Below, piece by piece: positions 35,375 through 43,735 of a stretch of DNA of 61,227 bases. The notes below the pieces were generated by a model. That model was not told the DNA's origin. It made no database searches and was given only the letters and a program-made list of their open reading frames with translations. The position numbers and the translations under genes are program-made. The stretch is taken from NCBI GenBank assembly GCA_905233625.1, contig CAJOFJ010000012.1, forward strand, positions 1-61,227. Reading direction: 5' to 3'. This DNA is from an uncultured Bacteroidales bacterium (lineage in GTDB: Bacteria > Bacteroidota > Bacteroidia > Bacteroidales > WCHB1-69). Numbering within the stretch: the stretch's first letter is position 1; every line of letters starts with the position of its first letter.

Positions 35375-35938
35375 ATGTCAGGAAAATTAATCATAGTATC
35401 AGCGCCATCGGGGGCAGGAAAGACCTCCATCGTAAGACATTTGTTGAAGGAGCAGCCCCAGCTGGCATTTTCGGTTTCCGCTACCAGCCGTGCCAAACGC
35501 GAAGGTGAACGTGATGGCAAGGATTATTATTTCCTGACGGTGGATGATTTCAAGCAGAAGCTGGCCAACGACGAGTTTTTGGAGTGGCAGGAAGTGTATC
35601 ACAATCAGTTTTATGGCACCTTGAAATCCGAGATTGAGCGGATATGGAACGAGGGCAAGCATGTGATTTTCGATGTGGATGTGCTGGGCGGACTGAATCT
35701 GAAGAAGATCTTCGGCGACAAGGCATTGGCGGTTTTTATCCAGCCCCCTACTGTGGATGCGCTCAGAGAGCGTCTTTGCGGCCGCGGTACTGAGGATTCC
35801 GCCTCGCTGAAAAAACGCTTGGACAAGGCCGAATACGAGCTGTCGTTTGCCGACCAGTTCGACACCATAATCGTTAATGATGTGTTGAAAACCGCCCAGA
35901 AAGAGGCGGTGGCGAAAGTTAACGCTTTTCTGAAATAG
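35375..35938 (+). CDS. gmk: Guanylate kinase
   Basis: GMP kinase of 187 residues making GDP from GMP and ATP. The P-loop is IIVSAPSGAGKTSIVRHLL, followed by SVSATSRAKREGERDGKDYY, the GMP-binding region, and DVDVLGGLNLKK. An in-frame start at 35303 would place the palindromic repeats inside the gene, so ATG 35375 is chosen. Confidence 0.96.
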   Translation: MSGKLIIVSAPSGAGKTSIVRHLLKEQPQLAFSVSATSRAKREGERDGKDYYFLTVDDFKQKLANDEFLEWQEVYHNQFYGTLKSEIERIWNEGKHVIFDVDVLGGLNLKKIFGDKALAVFIQPPTVDALRERLCGRGTEDSASLKKRLDKAEYELSFADQFDTIIVNDVLKTAQKEAVAKVNAFLK

Positions 35939-35996
35939 TTTTCTTTTCCGTGACTTTTCTCACGACAAAAGTAAGGAAATTTATTTAATTCATTAT

Positions 35997-36022
35997 ATTG
36001 CACTATTTAAGTGCAATTTTTT
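35997..36022 (+). terminator. Terminator of gmk
   Basis: ATTGCACT (35997-36004) pairs with AGTGCAAT (36010-36017), loop ATTTA, followed by a T run. Confidence 0.7.
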
Positions 36023-36055
36023 GAAGAAAAAGCACTGTTATAATGCAAATTTTAG

Positions 36056-36063
36056 TATTTTTG
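36056..36063 (+). promoter_or_regulatory. Candidate -7 box (TATTTTTG) for the AAA ATPase gene
   Basis: TATTTTTG fits TAnnTTTG and lies 19 nt before ATG 36083. Confidence 0.55.
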
Positions 36064-36082
36064 CACCGTTAAAAAATAAAGT

Positions 36083-37252
36083 ATGGAGAAATTATACGGA
36101 TACATGCGAAAAAAACTGGAGGAAACCACCAGCCAATTCTTCAGATATAGATATGCGGATATTCACTGGAACAACCAGATGCTGGCATTGGTAGGACCCA
36201 GAGGTGTTGGGAAAACCACTCTGTTTTTGCAACACATCAAGCGACATCACTCACTTGACAATACGCTATATGTAGTAGCCGACCAACACTTTTTCAGCGA
36301 GCACTCTTTACTGGAATTAGCCGAACGCTTCTCGCAAAACGGTGGACAATATCTTTTCATTGATGAAATCCACAAATATGACGGTTGGTCACGCGAACTG
36401 AAAGAAATATACGACTCGTATTCCGATTTACACGTCTATTTCACGGGTTCATCCATTCTGGAAATTGAAAAAGGAGATGCGGATTTAAGCCGCAGAGTGC
36501 CCAAATACGAGATGCAAGGATTATCGTTCAGGGAATTCTTACGCATCAGGCACCATATTAAAACACCCGTTTTCTCTTTGGAACAGATAGTAAATCACAA
36601 AGTTGAGACACCCAATATCAAGCACCCGCTTCCATTGTTCCGAGAGTATTTGAGGAACGGCTATTACCCCTTCGGAAATGACATTGATTTTGACATCGAG
36701 TTAGAGCAGGTCATCAACCGCACGATGGAAGTGGACATTCCCCAATATGCCAACATGAATGTGTCAACGGGACGGAAATTAAAGAAACTATTGATAGAGA
36801 TATCCAAAAACAGTCCTTTCAAGCCTAACATGACCACATTGGGACAAGTAATAGGAGCGAGCCGGAACAATATTGAGGATTATCTGTGTTATCTTGAAAA
36901 AGCAGGCATGATAGGACAATTGCGTGATGACACAGGCGGCATACGAGGGGCAGGAAAAGTGGAAAAAGTGTATGTTGATAACACCAATCTGATGTTCAAT
37001 CTCGGTCACGGGTTTGAGAACATCGGCAACATACGCGAAACAGTGTTTTACAACCAAATGCGTGTCAACCATGATGTCATCGCTTCCAAAACTGCAGACT
37101 TCACCATTGGCAAAAGGATATTTGAGGTAGGCGGCAAAAACAAAGGACAACGACAAATTGCAACCGTAGAGGAAGGGTATATTGTAAAAGATGACATTGA
37201 ATACGGCTACGGGAATGTCATCCCCCTTTGGCATTTCGGATTGAATTATTAA
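36083..37252 (+). CDS. AAA family ATPase with C-terminal DUF4143-like domain
   Basis: Protein of 389 residues. Walker A is LVGPRGVGKTTLF (near 35) and Walker B is YLFIDEIHKYDGW (near 95), with an arginine-bearing sensor region (FTGSSILEIEKGDADLSRR). A winged-helix-like part, TTLGQVIGASRNNIEDYLCY, is followed by a nuclease-like DUF4143 tail (FEVGGKNKGQ). Such ATPases are widespread, often in several copies, and their role is unknown. The gene has its own promoter. Confidence 0.85.
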   Translation: MEKLYGYMRKKLEETTSQFFRYRYADIHWNNQMLALVGPRGVGKTTLFLQHIKRHHSLDNTLYVVADQHFFSEHSLLELAERFSQNGGQYLFIDEIHKYDGWSRELKEIYDSYSDLHVYFTGSSILEIEKGDADLSRRVPKYEMQGLSFREFLRIRHHIKTPVFSLEQIVNHKVETPNIKHPLPLFREYLRNGYYPFGNDIDFDIELEQVINRTMEVDIPQYANMNVSTGRKLKKLLIEISKNSPFKPNMTTLGQVIGASRNNIEDYLCYLEKAGMIGQLRDDTGGIRGAGKVEKVYVDNTNLMFNLGHGFENIGNIRETVFYNQMRVNHDVIASKTADFTIGKRIFEVGGKNKGQRQIATVEEGYIVKDDIEYGYGNVIPLWHFGLNY

Positions 37253-37253
37253 G

Positions 37254-37318
37254 GCAGACCTGATTAACCAACGAAATTAACTGTACATCGCCGACTATTA
37301 ACTGTAACTGCGGTCTGC
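37254..37318. repeat. Inverted repeat with a 51-nt loop between the ATPase and FISUMP genes
   Basis: GCAGACC (37254-37260) and GGTCTGC (37312-37318) are complementary. TTAACTGTA occurs twice inside the loop. This is the convergent gap between the two genes; I see no further signal. Confidence 0.45.
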
Positions 37319-37319
37319 T

Positions 37320-38777
37320 CTAATCGCGGACGCAACGGACTGAGAAGCCGGGGTACTTGTCGTAGTAGTTCCTGCCCACGTAGGCGTTACTGTAGCTGAG
37401 ACCGCGGCCGTACGCGAGGTAGCCATCGTACTCCGTAGCACTCCATAAGGCGGCGATGTTGCCGAAACTGCCGTAGTCGCCGTAGTAGCTGCCAGCGGGA
37501 AGAGCCGAAAAACCTGTGGCATTGTTCGAGATTGGATTATTACCCACCGCGCATGTGTTTGTGCTACTATCCCATCCTGTAGTGGAGGCCAACGCCTTGG
37601 CAATGTTATCACTGCTATTGTCGCACTGGTAGTGCGTCTGGCTGCCCACATAGTTGGTCAGCTGCGTCCACTCCGCATCACTCGGAACATGCCAGCCCGT
37701 GGGACATATACCCTGAACACCACTGGGGTTTGCACTGCTGGAAGACGAGCTTCCCATCACCGCCTTCCAATTGTACAAATAGCCGTAGGTACTCACATTG
37801 GAACTGTTATTGTACGGATAGTAACGATAAGCCGTAGTGGTGGAAGTGCTACTGCCCAATGCGATACTTGTACCATTCGCATTGCGTGTGGTACGAAGGT
37901 TCTCCTTCATCCAGCACTGGTTGCCAATTTTCACCGTGTTGTAGGTATTGTTGTCAATATCCGTCACTGTGGCGGCGCCAGGGCAGGGCTGGCCATCAAC
38001 CGCAGGATTTGCAGTCGTAAAACTCAATTCATTGCCATACGCCGTACCCTGGCTGTTGGTGGCGTAAGCACGAACATAGTATGTGGTGTTGGGGGTTAAG
38101 CCCGTAATAGTCGCTGTAAAATTACCCAATCCGCCTGTCTCGGTGGAATGGTTACTGTTAATTGTCGGGTTTTGTGAAGTGCTCCAGCAAAAACCGCATA
38201 CGGTCACCTGGCTGGCACCATGGCTCAAAACCTCTCCTGTCACTACCGCGCTTTGCGAATAGACAGAGCCCACATTCAGCGTGTTCACCAATGGATACAG
38301 CACATACTGCTCCAGCTGGGCCAAACGCGCCAACACTGAGCCCATACCTGTGGTATCGCTACCGGAACCGCCATTTTCAGCATATTTGGCATACAAGGCA
38401 TACGGCACACTCAACAGTTGCTGGGTGCCCGTCAGGGTATAGTTGCTGCCGCCTGTCACATCTGTCTCAGTCTTCACAAAATAAGGGCCGTTGCCCCAGT
38501 CAATGGTGGAGAATACACCGCCTACCACATTGCCACCGCCAATTTCCATGGTCAGCAAGCCATTGGCGTTGGTGGTCAGCTGGTGCGTCTCGCAGTACAC
38601 CGAGACACCGTTAGCGCTGTTTTTCAGGATGCTCACACGAACACCCACCTGTCCGTTGCATACCAGATTGCCCGAGGCGTCGCGGACCACCGCCTGGTAG
38701 GAGAATTTCTCCGGTGCTTGCGCCATTACCATTATGGACAGTACCATCATGCCTAAAAAAGTAAATAATCTTTTCAT
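37320..38777 (-). CDS. FISUMP-type surface protein
   Basis: Exported protein of 485 residues. It has a signal peptide (MKRLFTFLGMMVLSIMVMAQ), an N-terminal beta-domain common in Bacteroidota (FSYQAVVRDASGNLV ... LSVPYALYAK), a fibronectin III-like segment (AVVTGEVLSHGAS ... LTPNTTYYVRAYATNSQG), and a C-terminal domain typical of the Fibrobacter succinogenes major paralogous (FISUMP) family (VKIGNQCWMKENLRTT, GICPTGWHVPSDAEW, ending GFSVRCVRD). The last 40 codons are mostly NNC with Tyr, Asn, Ser and Gly. ATG 38777 is chosen over a TTG at 38783. The C-terminal fold is C-type-lectin-like in related proteins. Confidence 0.87.
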   Translation of the reverse strand: MKRLFTFLGMMVLSIMVMAQAPEKFSYQAVVRDASGNLVCNGQVGVRVSILKNSANGVSVYCETHQLTTNANGLLTMEIGGGNVVGGVFSTIDWGNGPYFVKTETDVTGGSNYTLTGTQQLLSVPYALYAKYAENGGSGSDTTGMGSVLARLAQLEQYVLYPLVNTLNVGSVYSQSAVVTGEVLSHGASQVTVCGFCWSTSQNPTINSNHSTETGGLGNFTATITGLTPNTTYYVRAYATNSQGTAYGNELSFTTANPAVDGQPCPGAATVTDIDNNTYNTVKIGNQCWMKENLRTTRNANGTSIALGSSTSTTTAYRYYPYNNSSNVSTYGYLYNWKAVMGSSSSSSANPSGVQGICPTGWHVPSDAEWTQLTNYVGSQTHYQCDNSSDNIAKALASTTGWDSSTNTCAVGNNPISNNATGFSALPAGSYYGDYGSFGNIAALWSATEYDGYLAYGRGLSYSNAYVGRNYYDKYPGFSVRCVRD

Positions 38778-38875
38778 TGTCAATATATTTTGTTATTCAA
38801 TTTATTTCTCTTAATTTTGAACATATTCCCTCAACTTCACTATTTTGTCAAAAAAGCTCCAGTCGTTTAACGAAG

Positions 38876-38883
38876 CAAAGATA
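38876..38883 (-). promoter_or_regulatory. Candidate -7 box (TATCTTTG) for the FISUMP gene
   Basis: The minus-strand TATCTTTG fits TAnnTTTG. It lies 98 nt upstream of ATG 38777, implying a long leader. Confidence 0.4.
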
Positions 38884-38927
38884 TAGATATTTTTTCAAAA
38901 AGATTTTTACGCGAAGAAAAAAAACCA

Positions 38928-40577
38928 CTATTGGGTAACCAGCCTCTCCCTCAACTTCTTCGGCAGGTAGAAAGTGTTGTTTTTCTCCATGAATACAACC
39001 ACTGATTCCAGCGGGACAATCTGCTTGTCGATGGTGACGTAGTTGTCGAAGCTGTTGGCCACCAGTTTGTGCTTTTTGTATTGCACGGTCAGGCGGTATT
39101 GGTCTTTGTCGAGGCTGTCGATGGTGATGGTTTTGGCATCGGGAAACAGCGTGGTGTGGCTGGTGAAGATGCTCTCGGTGAGGGTAGGCAGTTGGCCGCT
39201 GATGCCTAATTGACGGCACAAGTATTCATTGACTTCGATATTGCTGATAACACCTTTGGGCTGATCGTTCTGCGGGTGATAGCAGGCCAAGAAAACATCC
39301 TCGCCTGTGTGGCCGTAGGTGGTGGTGCCGAAATAGGTGCGGTCATAGACAATGCGGGCAATGGTTTTGGTCAAGGAAGCCTCTTTTCTATCCTCTTTGG
39401 CGATGGGGGAGTTTTTGAAATCCTTAGCGTGATAAATTCTATCCAATTCCTCTTCCGTCAGTTCGATCTGATAGTATTTTTCCATCAATGCGGGAATTCT
39501 TTCAATATCTTCTTTTTTGATGATTTTCGCCATGGAATCGGTGGAAAGTGTGAAATTGTCAAGGGGTTCCATGATTTGCTCAAGCGTAAGTCTGTCATAG
39601 CCGCTGTTGCTTTGGCGGCTGCCAATATTAAAGCCTCCACACCCATGGTCAGGGAGGACGAGCACTACCGTATTGCCGTCTTTGCGGGCGAAATCCAAGG
39701 CTATCTGCACCGCATTGTTGAAAGCCAGAAAGTCCAAAATGGCTGTTTTGACATCGTTGTCGTGGGCAGCCCAGTCCACTTTGCTGCCTTCCACCATGAG
39801 GAAGAAGCCTTCTTTTTTCTGCGACAGCAAGTCAATAGCCTTTTTTGTCATCTCTGCCAAAGATGGCTCCACAGAAGGGTCACGTTCAATGTCGTATTCC
39901 ATGCAGGTCTTGTTGAATAGGGCCCACATCTTGCCAGTTTTTGTGGCTTCCATGCCTTTTTTGTCATTCAGGAATACTTGGTAGCCATCTTGTTTCAGAT
40001 CATCAGCTAATTGGTCAGTCAGATATTTTGTGCCGCCACCGATTACCACATCAATGTGGTTGTGGACCATCTGAGGGGCAATAGCACCGTATTTGCTGCG
40101 GTAGTAGCTGTGAGCGCTGCAGTCGGCAGGGGTGGCATGGGGAAATTCGCAAGTGAAAACCAGGCCGGTAGCTTTGTGTTTCAGCATACGGGCAGCTTCC
40201 AAAACCGTGGCCATGGGCTGGTAGGCGCGGGTGGCGTCTATCGGATACAAATCATGGTCGGTTTTGACAGGATAGGTGGCTACAAAGCCCGTTTGCGAGG
40301 GCTGCCCCGTAACGTAGCAGGTGGTGGTAGGCGCCGAATCCCCGATGGGGGCATCGGACGAGTGAGTCATCACCATGCCGCAGAAATAGCGATCGATGGC
40401 CAGACTGGTTTTACTGGCATCGTGATATTGGGCATACTGACGGCTCATGGACAAAAGGGCAGTGGAACAGCCATCGGGAATCATGAGAATGACATTCTTA
40501 ACGCTGTCTTGGGAACAAAACACCATGCCTGGCATCCATAAGAAGGCCAGGAACAGCATGATATGCACTTTTTTCAT
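38928..40577 (-). CDS. Alkaline phosphatase
   Basis: Secreted phosphomonoesterase of 549 residues with signal peptide (hydrophobic stretch ending FCS). The first metal site is VILMIPDGCS. The nucleophile Ser lies in PIGDSAPTTTCYVTG (family TDSAATA-like). Further metal ligands lie in EFPHATPADCSAHSY, VEGSKVDWAAHDND, LPDHGCGG and TYGHTGEDV. It starts 3 nt after the DPP4 gene stop and is therefore the second gene of that operon. Low-phosphate regulation cannot be judged. Confidence 0.92.
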   Translation of the reverse strand: MKKVHIMLFLAFLWMPGMVFCSQDSVKNVILMIPDGCSTALLSMSRQYAQYHDASKTSLAIDRYFCGMVMTHSSDAPIGDSAPTTTCYVTGQPSQTGFVATYPVKTDHDLYPIDATRAYQPMATVLEAARMLKHKATGLVFTCEFPHATPADCSAHSYYRSKYGAIAPQMVHNHIDVVIGGGTKYLTDQLADDLKQDGYQVFLNDKKGMEATKTGKMWALFNKTCMEYDIERDPSVEPSLAEMTKKAIDLLSQKKEGFFLMVEGSKVDWAAHDNDVKTAILDFLAFNNAVQIALDFARKDGNTVVLVLPDHGCGGFNIGSRQSNSGYDRLTLEQIMEPLDNFTLSTDSMAKIIKKEDIERIPALMEKYYQIELTEEELDRIYHAKDFKNSPIAKEDRKEASLTKTIARIVYDRTYFGTTTYGHTGEDVFLACYHPQNDQPKGVISNIEVNEYLCRQLGISGQLPTLTESIFTSHTTLFPDAKTITIDSLDKDQYRLTVQYKKHKLVANSFDNYVTIDKQIVPLESVVVFMEKNNTFYLPKKLRERLVTQ

Positions 40578-40580
40578 TGC

Positions 40581-42767
40581 TTATAAGTTTTCAAGAATAT
40601 AATTGGTCAGTTTGGTGTATAAATGGGCTCTGGTATTGCCTCCCATGATGAAATGGTTTTTGTTGGGATAGAAGAACTGGTCGTATTGTTTGCCAGCCTT
40701 GTTGAGGGCTGTTACCAGGTCCATGGCGTTCTGGAAATGCACATTGTCGTCGGCGGTGCCGTGAATCAACAAATATTTGGTTTCCAAATCTTTGGCGAAA
40801 GTGATAGGAGAGTTTTGGTCGTAGCCATCGGGATTTTCCTGCGGAGTTTGGAGGAAACGCTCGGTATAGATGTTGTCGTAGTAGCGCCAGTTGGTGACGG
40901 GAGCCACGGAAATAGCCATTTTGAAAGTAGTACCGCTCTTGAATGCAGACAGGGCTGACAGATAGCCGCCAAAACTCCAACCCCAGATTCCGATACGGTT
41001 GCCGTTTACGTAGGGAAGGGTTTTTAAGTAATTGGCAGTGGAAATCTGGTCGATAGCCTCATAGTGGCCCATGTTTTTATAAACGCATTTGCGGAATTCA
41101 TCGCCACGGGCGTTGGTGCCGCGGCCGTCTACGCAAACCACAATGTAGCCCTGTTGTGCCAGTAACTGATACCATGCGAAATCCATGGCGCGCGAATAGG
41201 AATTTTCCACTTCTTGTGAGCAGGGACCTCCATACACGTACATCAGTACCGGATATTTTTTGAATTCATTGAAATTATTGGGTTTAAGCATCCAGCCGTT
41301 CAGTTCAATACCTTGGTCGCTGGTGAAGCTGAACAGTTCTTTTTTGGCAAAGCCGTAAACTTCCATGCGTTTTTTCAATGCCGCATTGTCCTCTAACACA
41401 CGCAATTGTTTGCCGTCAGCTTTGTGGATGGTATAAACGGGCGGTGTCTGGATGTCGGAATAGGTACAACGGTAATAGTGGGCATTGGAACTGAAAGAGA
41501 TATCGTTCCAGCCTGTGCCGGAAGTCAGCATTTTTTTCTTTTTGCCTTCGAAATTGATGACATATAAGTCGCGGTTGAGGGTGTTGGATTCGTTGGACAG
41601 GTAATATACCAGTTTCGCTTTCTGGTCAACAGCGGCGATGGAAGCCACATCCCATTGACCTTGAGTTAATTGTGTGATTTTCCCTCCAAAAACAACTTTG
41701 TAAATATGGTTGTACCCGTCGCGCTCGGAAGTGACGAGCATCGTCTTGTTGTCGTCCAGGAAATAGTAGTCGTCGCTGATTTCCAGCCAGCATTTGTTCT
41801 CATCGGTAAATACCACATCATATTCTTTGGTCAGGGTATTATAGCGGATAAAATCAAGGTGATTTTGATGGCGGTTCAGCTTCAGTGTAATTAAGTCGGT
41901 GGAATTGGGCAACCAGAAGATACGTGGATAGTATCCGTCGAATTTTTCTCCGAAGTTGAGTTGGGTGGTTTTTTCGGTGGTGAGGTCGTAAATCATCACT
42001 TTCACTACGGAGTTGTCCTCACCAGCTTTTGGATATTTGTAACGGTACTCTTCGGGGTAAAGTTCACCCCACATTGTCATGGAAAATTCTTTCACTTGGC
42101 TTTCGTCAAAACGTAAGAAAGCGATCTTGCTACCATCGGGTGACCAGCAAAAATATTGAGCCTGACTAAGTTCTTCCTCGTAAACCCAATCGGCCATACC
42201 ATTTAGCACCTTGTTTCGTTTGCCGTCGAAGGTGATTTGCTTCTCTTCATGCTTGTTCAAATCCACCATAAAAAGGTTGTTGTCACGCACAAAAGCCACT
42301 TTGTTGCCATCGTTAGAGAAGGTGGCAAAGCTCTGTTTCCCTTTGTTTTCATCGCTCAACGGAACAATTCTTCCTCTTCTTTTATCGTATACATAGTAAA
42401 AAGCCTTGGAGGAACGTCGGTAGATGCTTTCCTCTTTCACAGCCAAGAGAACTTTCTGTTCGGACTGGTCGAAACTGTAGTCGCTTAAATCGTTCAGTTC
42501 CAATTTTTTGCCCGACATCTCAGCGATTTTCAGAGAAGGCAGAACTACTTCGGTCATTTCTCCAGTTTCGAAACTATGTTTGACGATGCCGGCAATTCCC
42601 ATCACACTGTATTCGTCACCGTTGGGTACGGGAGTATAGCCTGGCACTCCTTTGGGATAGAACAGGTATTTAGACCAGATGTCCTCCACAGTGATTTGTT
42701 TTTGGGCACTGATAATCAATGGAAAAAGCAGAAGAAAGAATGCGATAAATTTTTTCATGACAGCCAT
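40581..42767 (-). CDS. Dipeptidyl-peptidase IV (S9B family)
   Basis: Prolyl oligopeptidase-family enzyme of 728 residues that releases Xaa-Pro dipeptides from peptide N-termini in the periplasm. It has a signal peptide (KKFIAFFLLLFPLIISAQ), a beta-propeller with the S9B motif WVYEEELSQAQYFCWSPDG, and a hydrolase domain with Ser in GIWGWSFGGYLSALSA (near 595), Asp in HGTADDNVHFQ and His in NKNHFIMGG. ATG 42767 is used; ATG 42758 would begin directly at the signal peptide. It heads the operon with alkaline phosphatase. Confidence 0.93.
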   Translation of the reverse strand: MAVMKKFIAFFLLLFPLIISAQKQITVEDIWSKYLFYPKGVPGYTPVPNGDEYSVMGIAGIVKHSFETGEMTEVVLPSLKIAEMSGKKLELNDLSDYSFDQSEQKVLLAVKEESIYRRSSKAFYYVYDKRRGRIVPLSDENKGKQSFATFSNDGNKVAFVRDNNLFMVDLNKHEEKQITFDGKRNKVLNGMADWVYEEELSQAQYFCWSPDGSKIAFLRFDESQVKEFSMTMWGELYPEEYRYKYPKAGEDNSVVKVMIYDLTTEKTTQLNFGEKFDGYYPRIFWLPNSTDLITLKLNRHQNHLDFIRYNTLTKEYDVVFTDENKCWLEISDDYYFLDDNKTMLVTSERDGYNHIYKVVFGGKITQLTQGQWDVASIAAVDQKAKLVYYLSNESNTLNRDLYVINFEGKKKKMLTSGTGWNDISFSSNAHYYRCTYSDIQTPPVYTIHKADGKQLRVLEDNAALKKRMEVYGFAKKELFSFTSDQGIELNGWMLKPNNFNEFKKYPVLMYVYGGPCSQEVENSYSRAMDFAWYQLLAQQGYIVVCVDGRGTNARGDEFRKCVYKNMGHYEAIDQISTANYLKTLPYVNGNRIGIWGWSFGGYLSALSAFKSGTTFKMAISVAPVTNWRYYDNIYTERFLQTPQENPDGYDQNSPITFAKDLETKYLLIHGTADDNVHFQNAMDLVTALNKAGKQYDQFFYPNKNHFIMGGNTRAHLYTKLTNYILENL

Positions 42768-42801
42768 GTTTTTCTATGATTTTGTTTTGAGAAATATGGT
42801 G

Positions 42802-42809
42802 CAAAGATA
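42802..42809 (-). promoter_or_regulatory. Candidate -7 box (TATCTTTG) for the DPP4-phosphatase operon
   Basis: The minus-strand TATCTTTG fits TAnnTTTG and lies 34 nt upstream of ATG 42767. Confidence 0.5.
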
Positions 42810-42810
42810 A

Positions 42811-42842
42811 AAAAAAAGGTGATGCATCGCATCACCTTTTTT
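42811..42842. terminator. Bidirectional terminator after the second small lipoprotein gene
   Basis: AAAGGTGATGC (42815-42825) pairs with GCATCACCTTT (42829-42839), loop ATC, with A and T runs on either side. It ends the minus-strand lipoprotein gene just before the DPP4 promoter box. Confidence 0.85.
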
Positions 42843-42862
42843 TTGGTAAAATATGCAGCAAA

Positions 42863-43066
42863 TTAATTGCATTCCCAACCTGGAGTTGTTAATTCTGTGC
42901 AGTTTTTGATTTCAACGCCAGTTAAATCTTTGATTTTTTTCAAATCATAGGTATATGATACACCATTAACTTTGCAAGTACATTTCTTGTTGCATGAGGT
43001 TGAAAAAACTGCTACCAAAGCAACTGCTGCTAAAATACACAATACTTTTTTCTTTTTTTTTTTGAT
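42863..43066 (-). CDS. Small cysteine-rich lipoprotein whose start reads ATC
   Basis: A 67-codon reading frame, too short and irregular to be an obvious gene, codes for a lysine-rich N-terminus (seven codons: ATC then six Lys), a hydrophobic stretch (VLCILAAVALVAVFSTSC, lipobox STSC) and a short mature part (NKKCTCKVNGVSYTYDLKK ... GVEIKNCTEL ... WECN). It resembles the lipoprotein at 25101-25325. No ATG, GTG or TTG begins the full frame: the codon at the expected place is ATC (43064-43066). TTG 43040-43042 would remove all the lysines. It is either a start-lost gene, initiates at ATC, or carries a sequencing error next to an A11 run. Confidence 0.65.
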   Translation of the reverse strand: MKKKKKKVLCILAAVALVAVFSTSCNKKCTCKVNGVSYTYDLKKIKDLTGVEIKNCTELTTPGWECN

Positions 43067-43094
43067 TTAAAATGGTTAATAATAATTGACAATG

Positions 43095-43102
43095 CAAAAA
43101 TA
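43095..43102 (-). promoter_or_regulatory. Candidate -7 box (TATTTTTG) for the second small lipoprotein gene
   Basis: The minus-strand TATTTTTG fits TAnnTTTG and lies 28 nt upstream of the ATC start, so the reading frame still seems to be transcribed. Confidence 0.5.
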
Positions 43103-43145
43103 AGCAAAATAAATGAGATAATTTGTAAAAAATCAAAAAAATAAT

Positions 43146-43155
43146 GGGGGGGGGG
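43146..43155 (+). repeat. G10 homopolymer tract in a divergent promoter region
   Basis: Ten consecutive Gs lie between the -7 boxes of the divergent small lipoprotein (-) and RseC-like (+) genes. Such tracts often vary in length by slippage. Confidence 0.9.
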
Positions 43156-43213
43156 TAAAATACTGTTAATCAATGAATTATTTTTTTGATACTATTATTC
43201 CAGAAATATTTTT

Positions 43214-43221
43214 TATTTTTG
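43214..43221 (+). promoter_or_regulatory. Candidate -7 box (TATTTTTG) for the RseC-like gene
   Basis: TATTTTTG fits TAnnTTTG and lies 40 nt upstream of ATG 43262. A TTTG at 43185-43188 is 25 nt upstream, slightly far for a -33 box. Confidence 0.5.
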
Positions 43222-43261
43222 TAGCACATTAACGAAATTTACAGGATAGTATCACGGATAT

Positions 43262-43684
43262 ATGGAAAAGAAAGTATGTAAAGAAGGGATAGTCAGAAAA
43301 TCTGAAGGCAGTAAGGTATGGGTGGAAGTGGTGGTGAGCTCCGCTTGCGGAGGTTGCGCTGCCAAGAGTATGTGCAATATTTCAGAGAAGAAAAATGAAA
43401 TTGTGGAGGCTGGGAACCTTACGGGAGAGGAGTTTGCAATAGGGGAGGCTGTGCAGATACAGATGCAAGAAACCCAAGCACACCGGGCAGTGGTTTTAGG
43501 CTATCTTTTGCCGTTTATTGTGTTGATTACCGGATTGTTCGGCTGCTATGCACTGACCCATATCGAATGGCTGAGCGCCGTGGTGGCCTTTGGCCTTACA
43601 GCAATATATTATGTGGTGCTGAAGATGTTTGACAAACGTCTGGCTCGGCAGTTTACCCTGTATGTCAGCAAGAAATCCGAATAA
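43262..43684 (+). CDS. RseC/MucC-like (SoxR-reducing system) membrane protein
   Basis: Inner-membrane protein of 140 residues. A cytoplasmic N-terminal domain carries the cysteine motif CGGCAAKSMC (near 32), followed by two membrane helices (VVLGYLLPFIVLITGLF and WLSAVVAFGLTAIYYVVL). In other genomes the protein precedes the rnf electron-transport genes and helps reduce SoxR or stabilise sigma-E signalling. Here no rnf gene follows; the next gene is convergent, so it is an orphan copy. Confidence 0.85.
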   Translation: MEKKVCKEGIVRKSEGSKVWVEVVVSSACGGCAAKSMCNISEKKNEIVEAGNLTGEEFAIGEAVQIQMQETQAHRAVVLGYLLPFIVLITGLFGCYALTHIEWLSAVVAFGLTAIYYVVLKMFDKRLARQFTLYVSKKSE

Positions 43685-43685
43685 A

Positions 43686-43723
43686 AAAATGTAGAGACGC
43701 ACGGCCGTGCGTCTCTACATTTT
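43686..43723. terminator. Perfect palindrome of the TGTAGAGACG family acting as a bidirectional terminator
   Basis: Arms GTAGAGACGCACGG and CCGTGCGTCTCTAC (43691-43718), extended by A and T runs so that pairing covers 43686-43723. It lies between the convergent RseC-like and aminotransferase genes, 2 nt after the first stop. It is a dispersed repeat that fits the shape of a terminator. Confidence 0.75.
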
Positions 43724-43735
43724 ATCAATTGTCAA

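Noticed and set aside
36083-37252. AAA ATPase as part of an anti-phage defence island
   Set aside because: It stands alone between gmk and a FISUMP gene with no other defence genes; the family is common and uncharacterised.
37320-38777. Complete diversity-generating retroelement
   Set aside because: Only a lectin-like C-terminus is seen; no reverse transcriptase, Avd-like protein or template repeat lies in the window.
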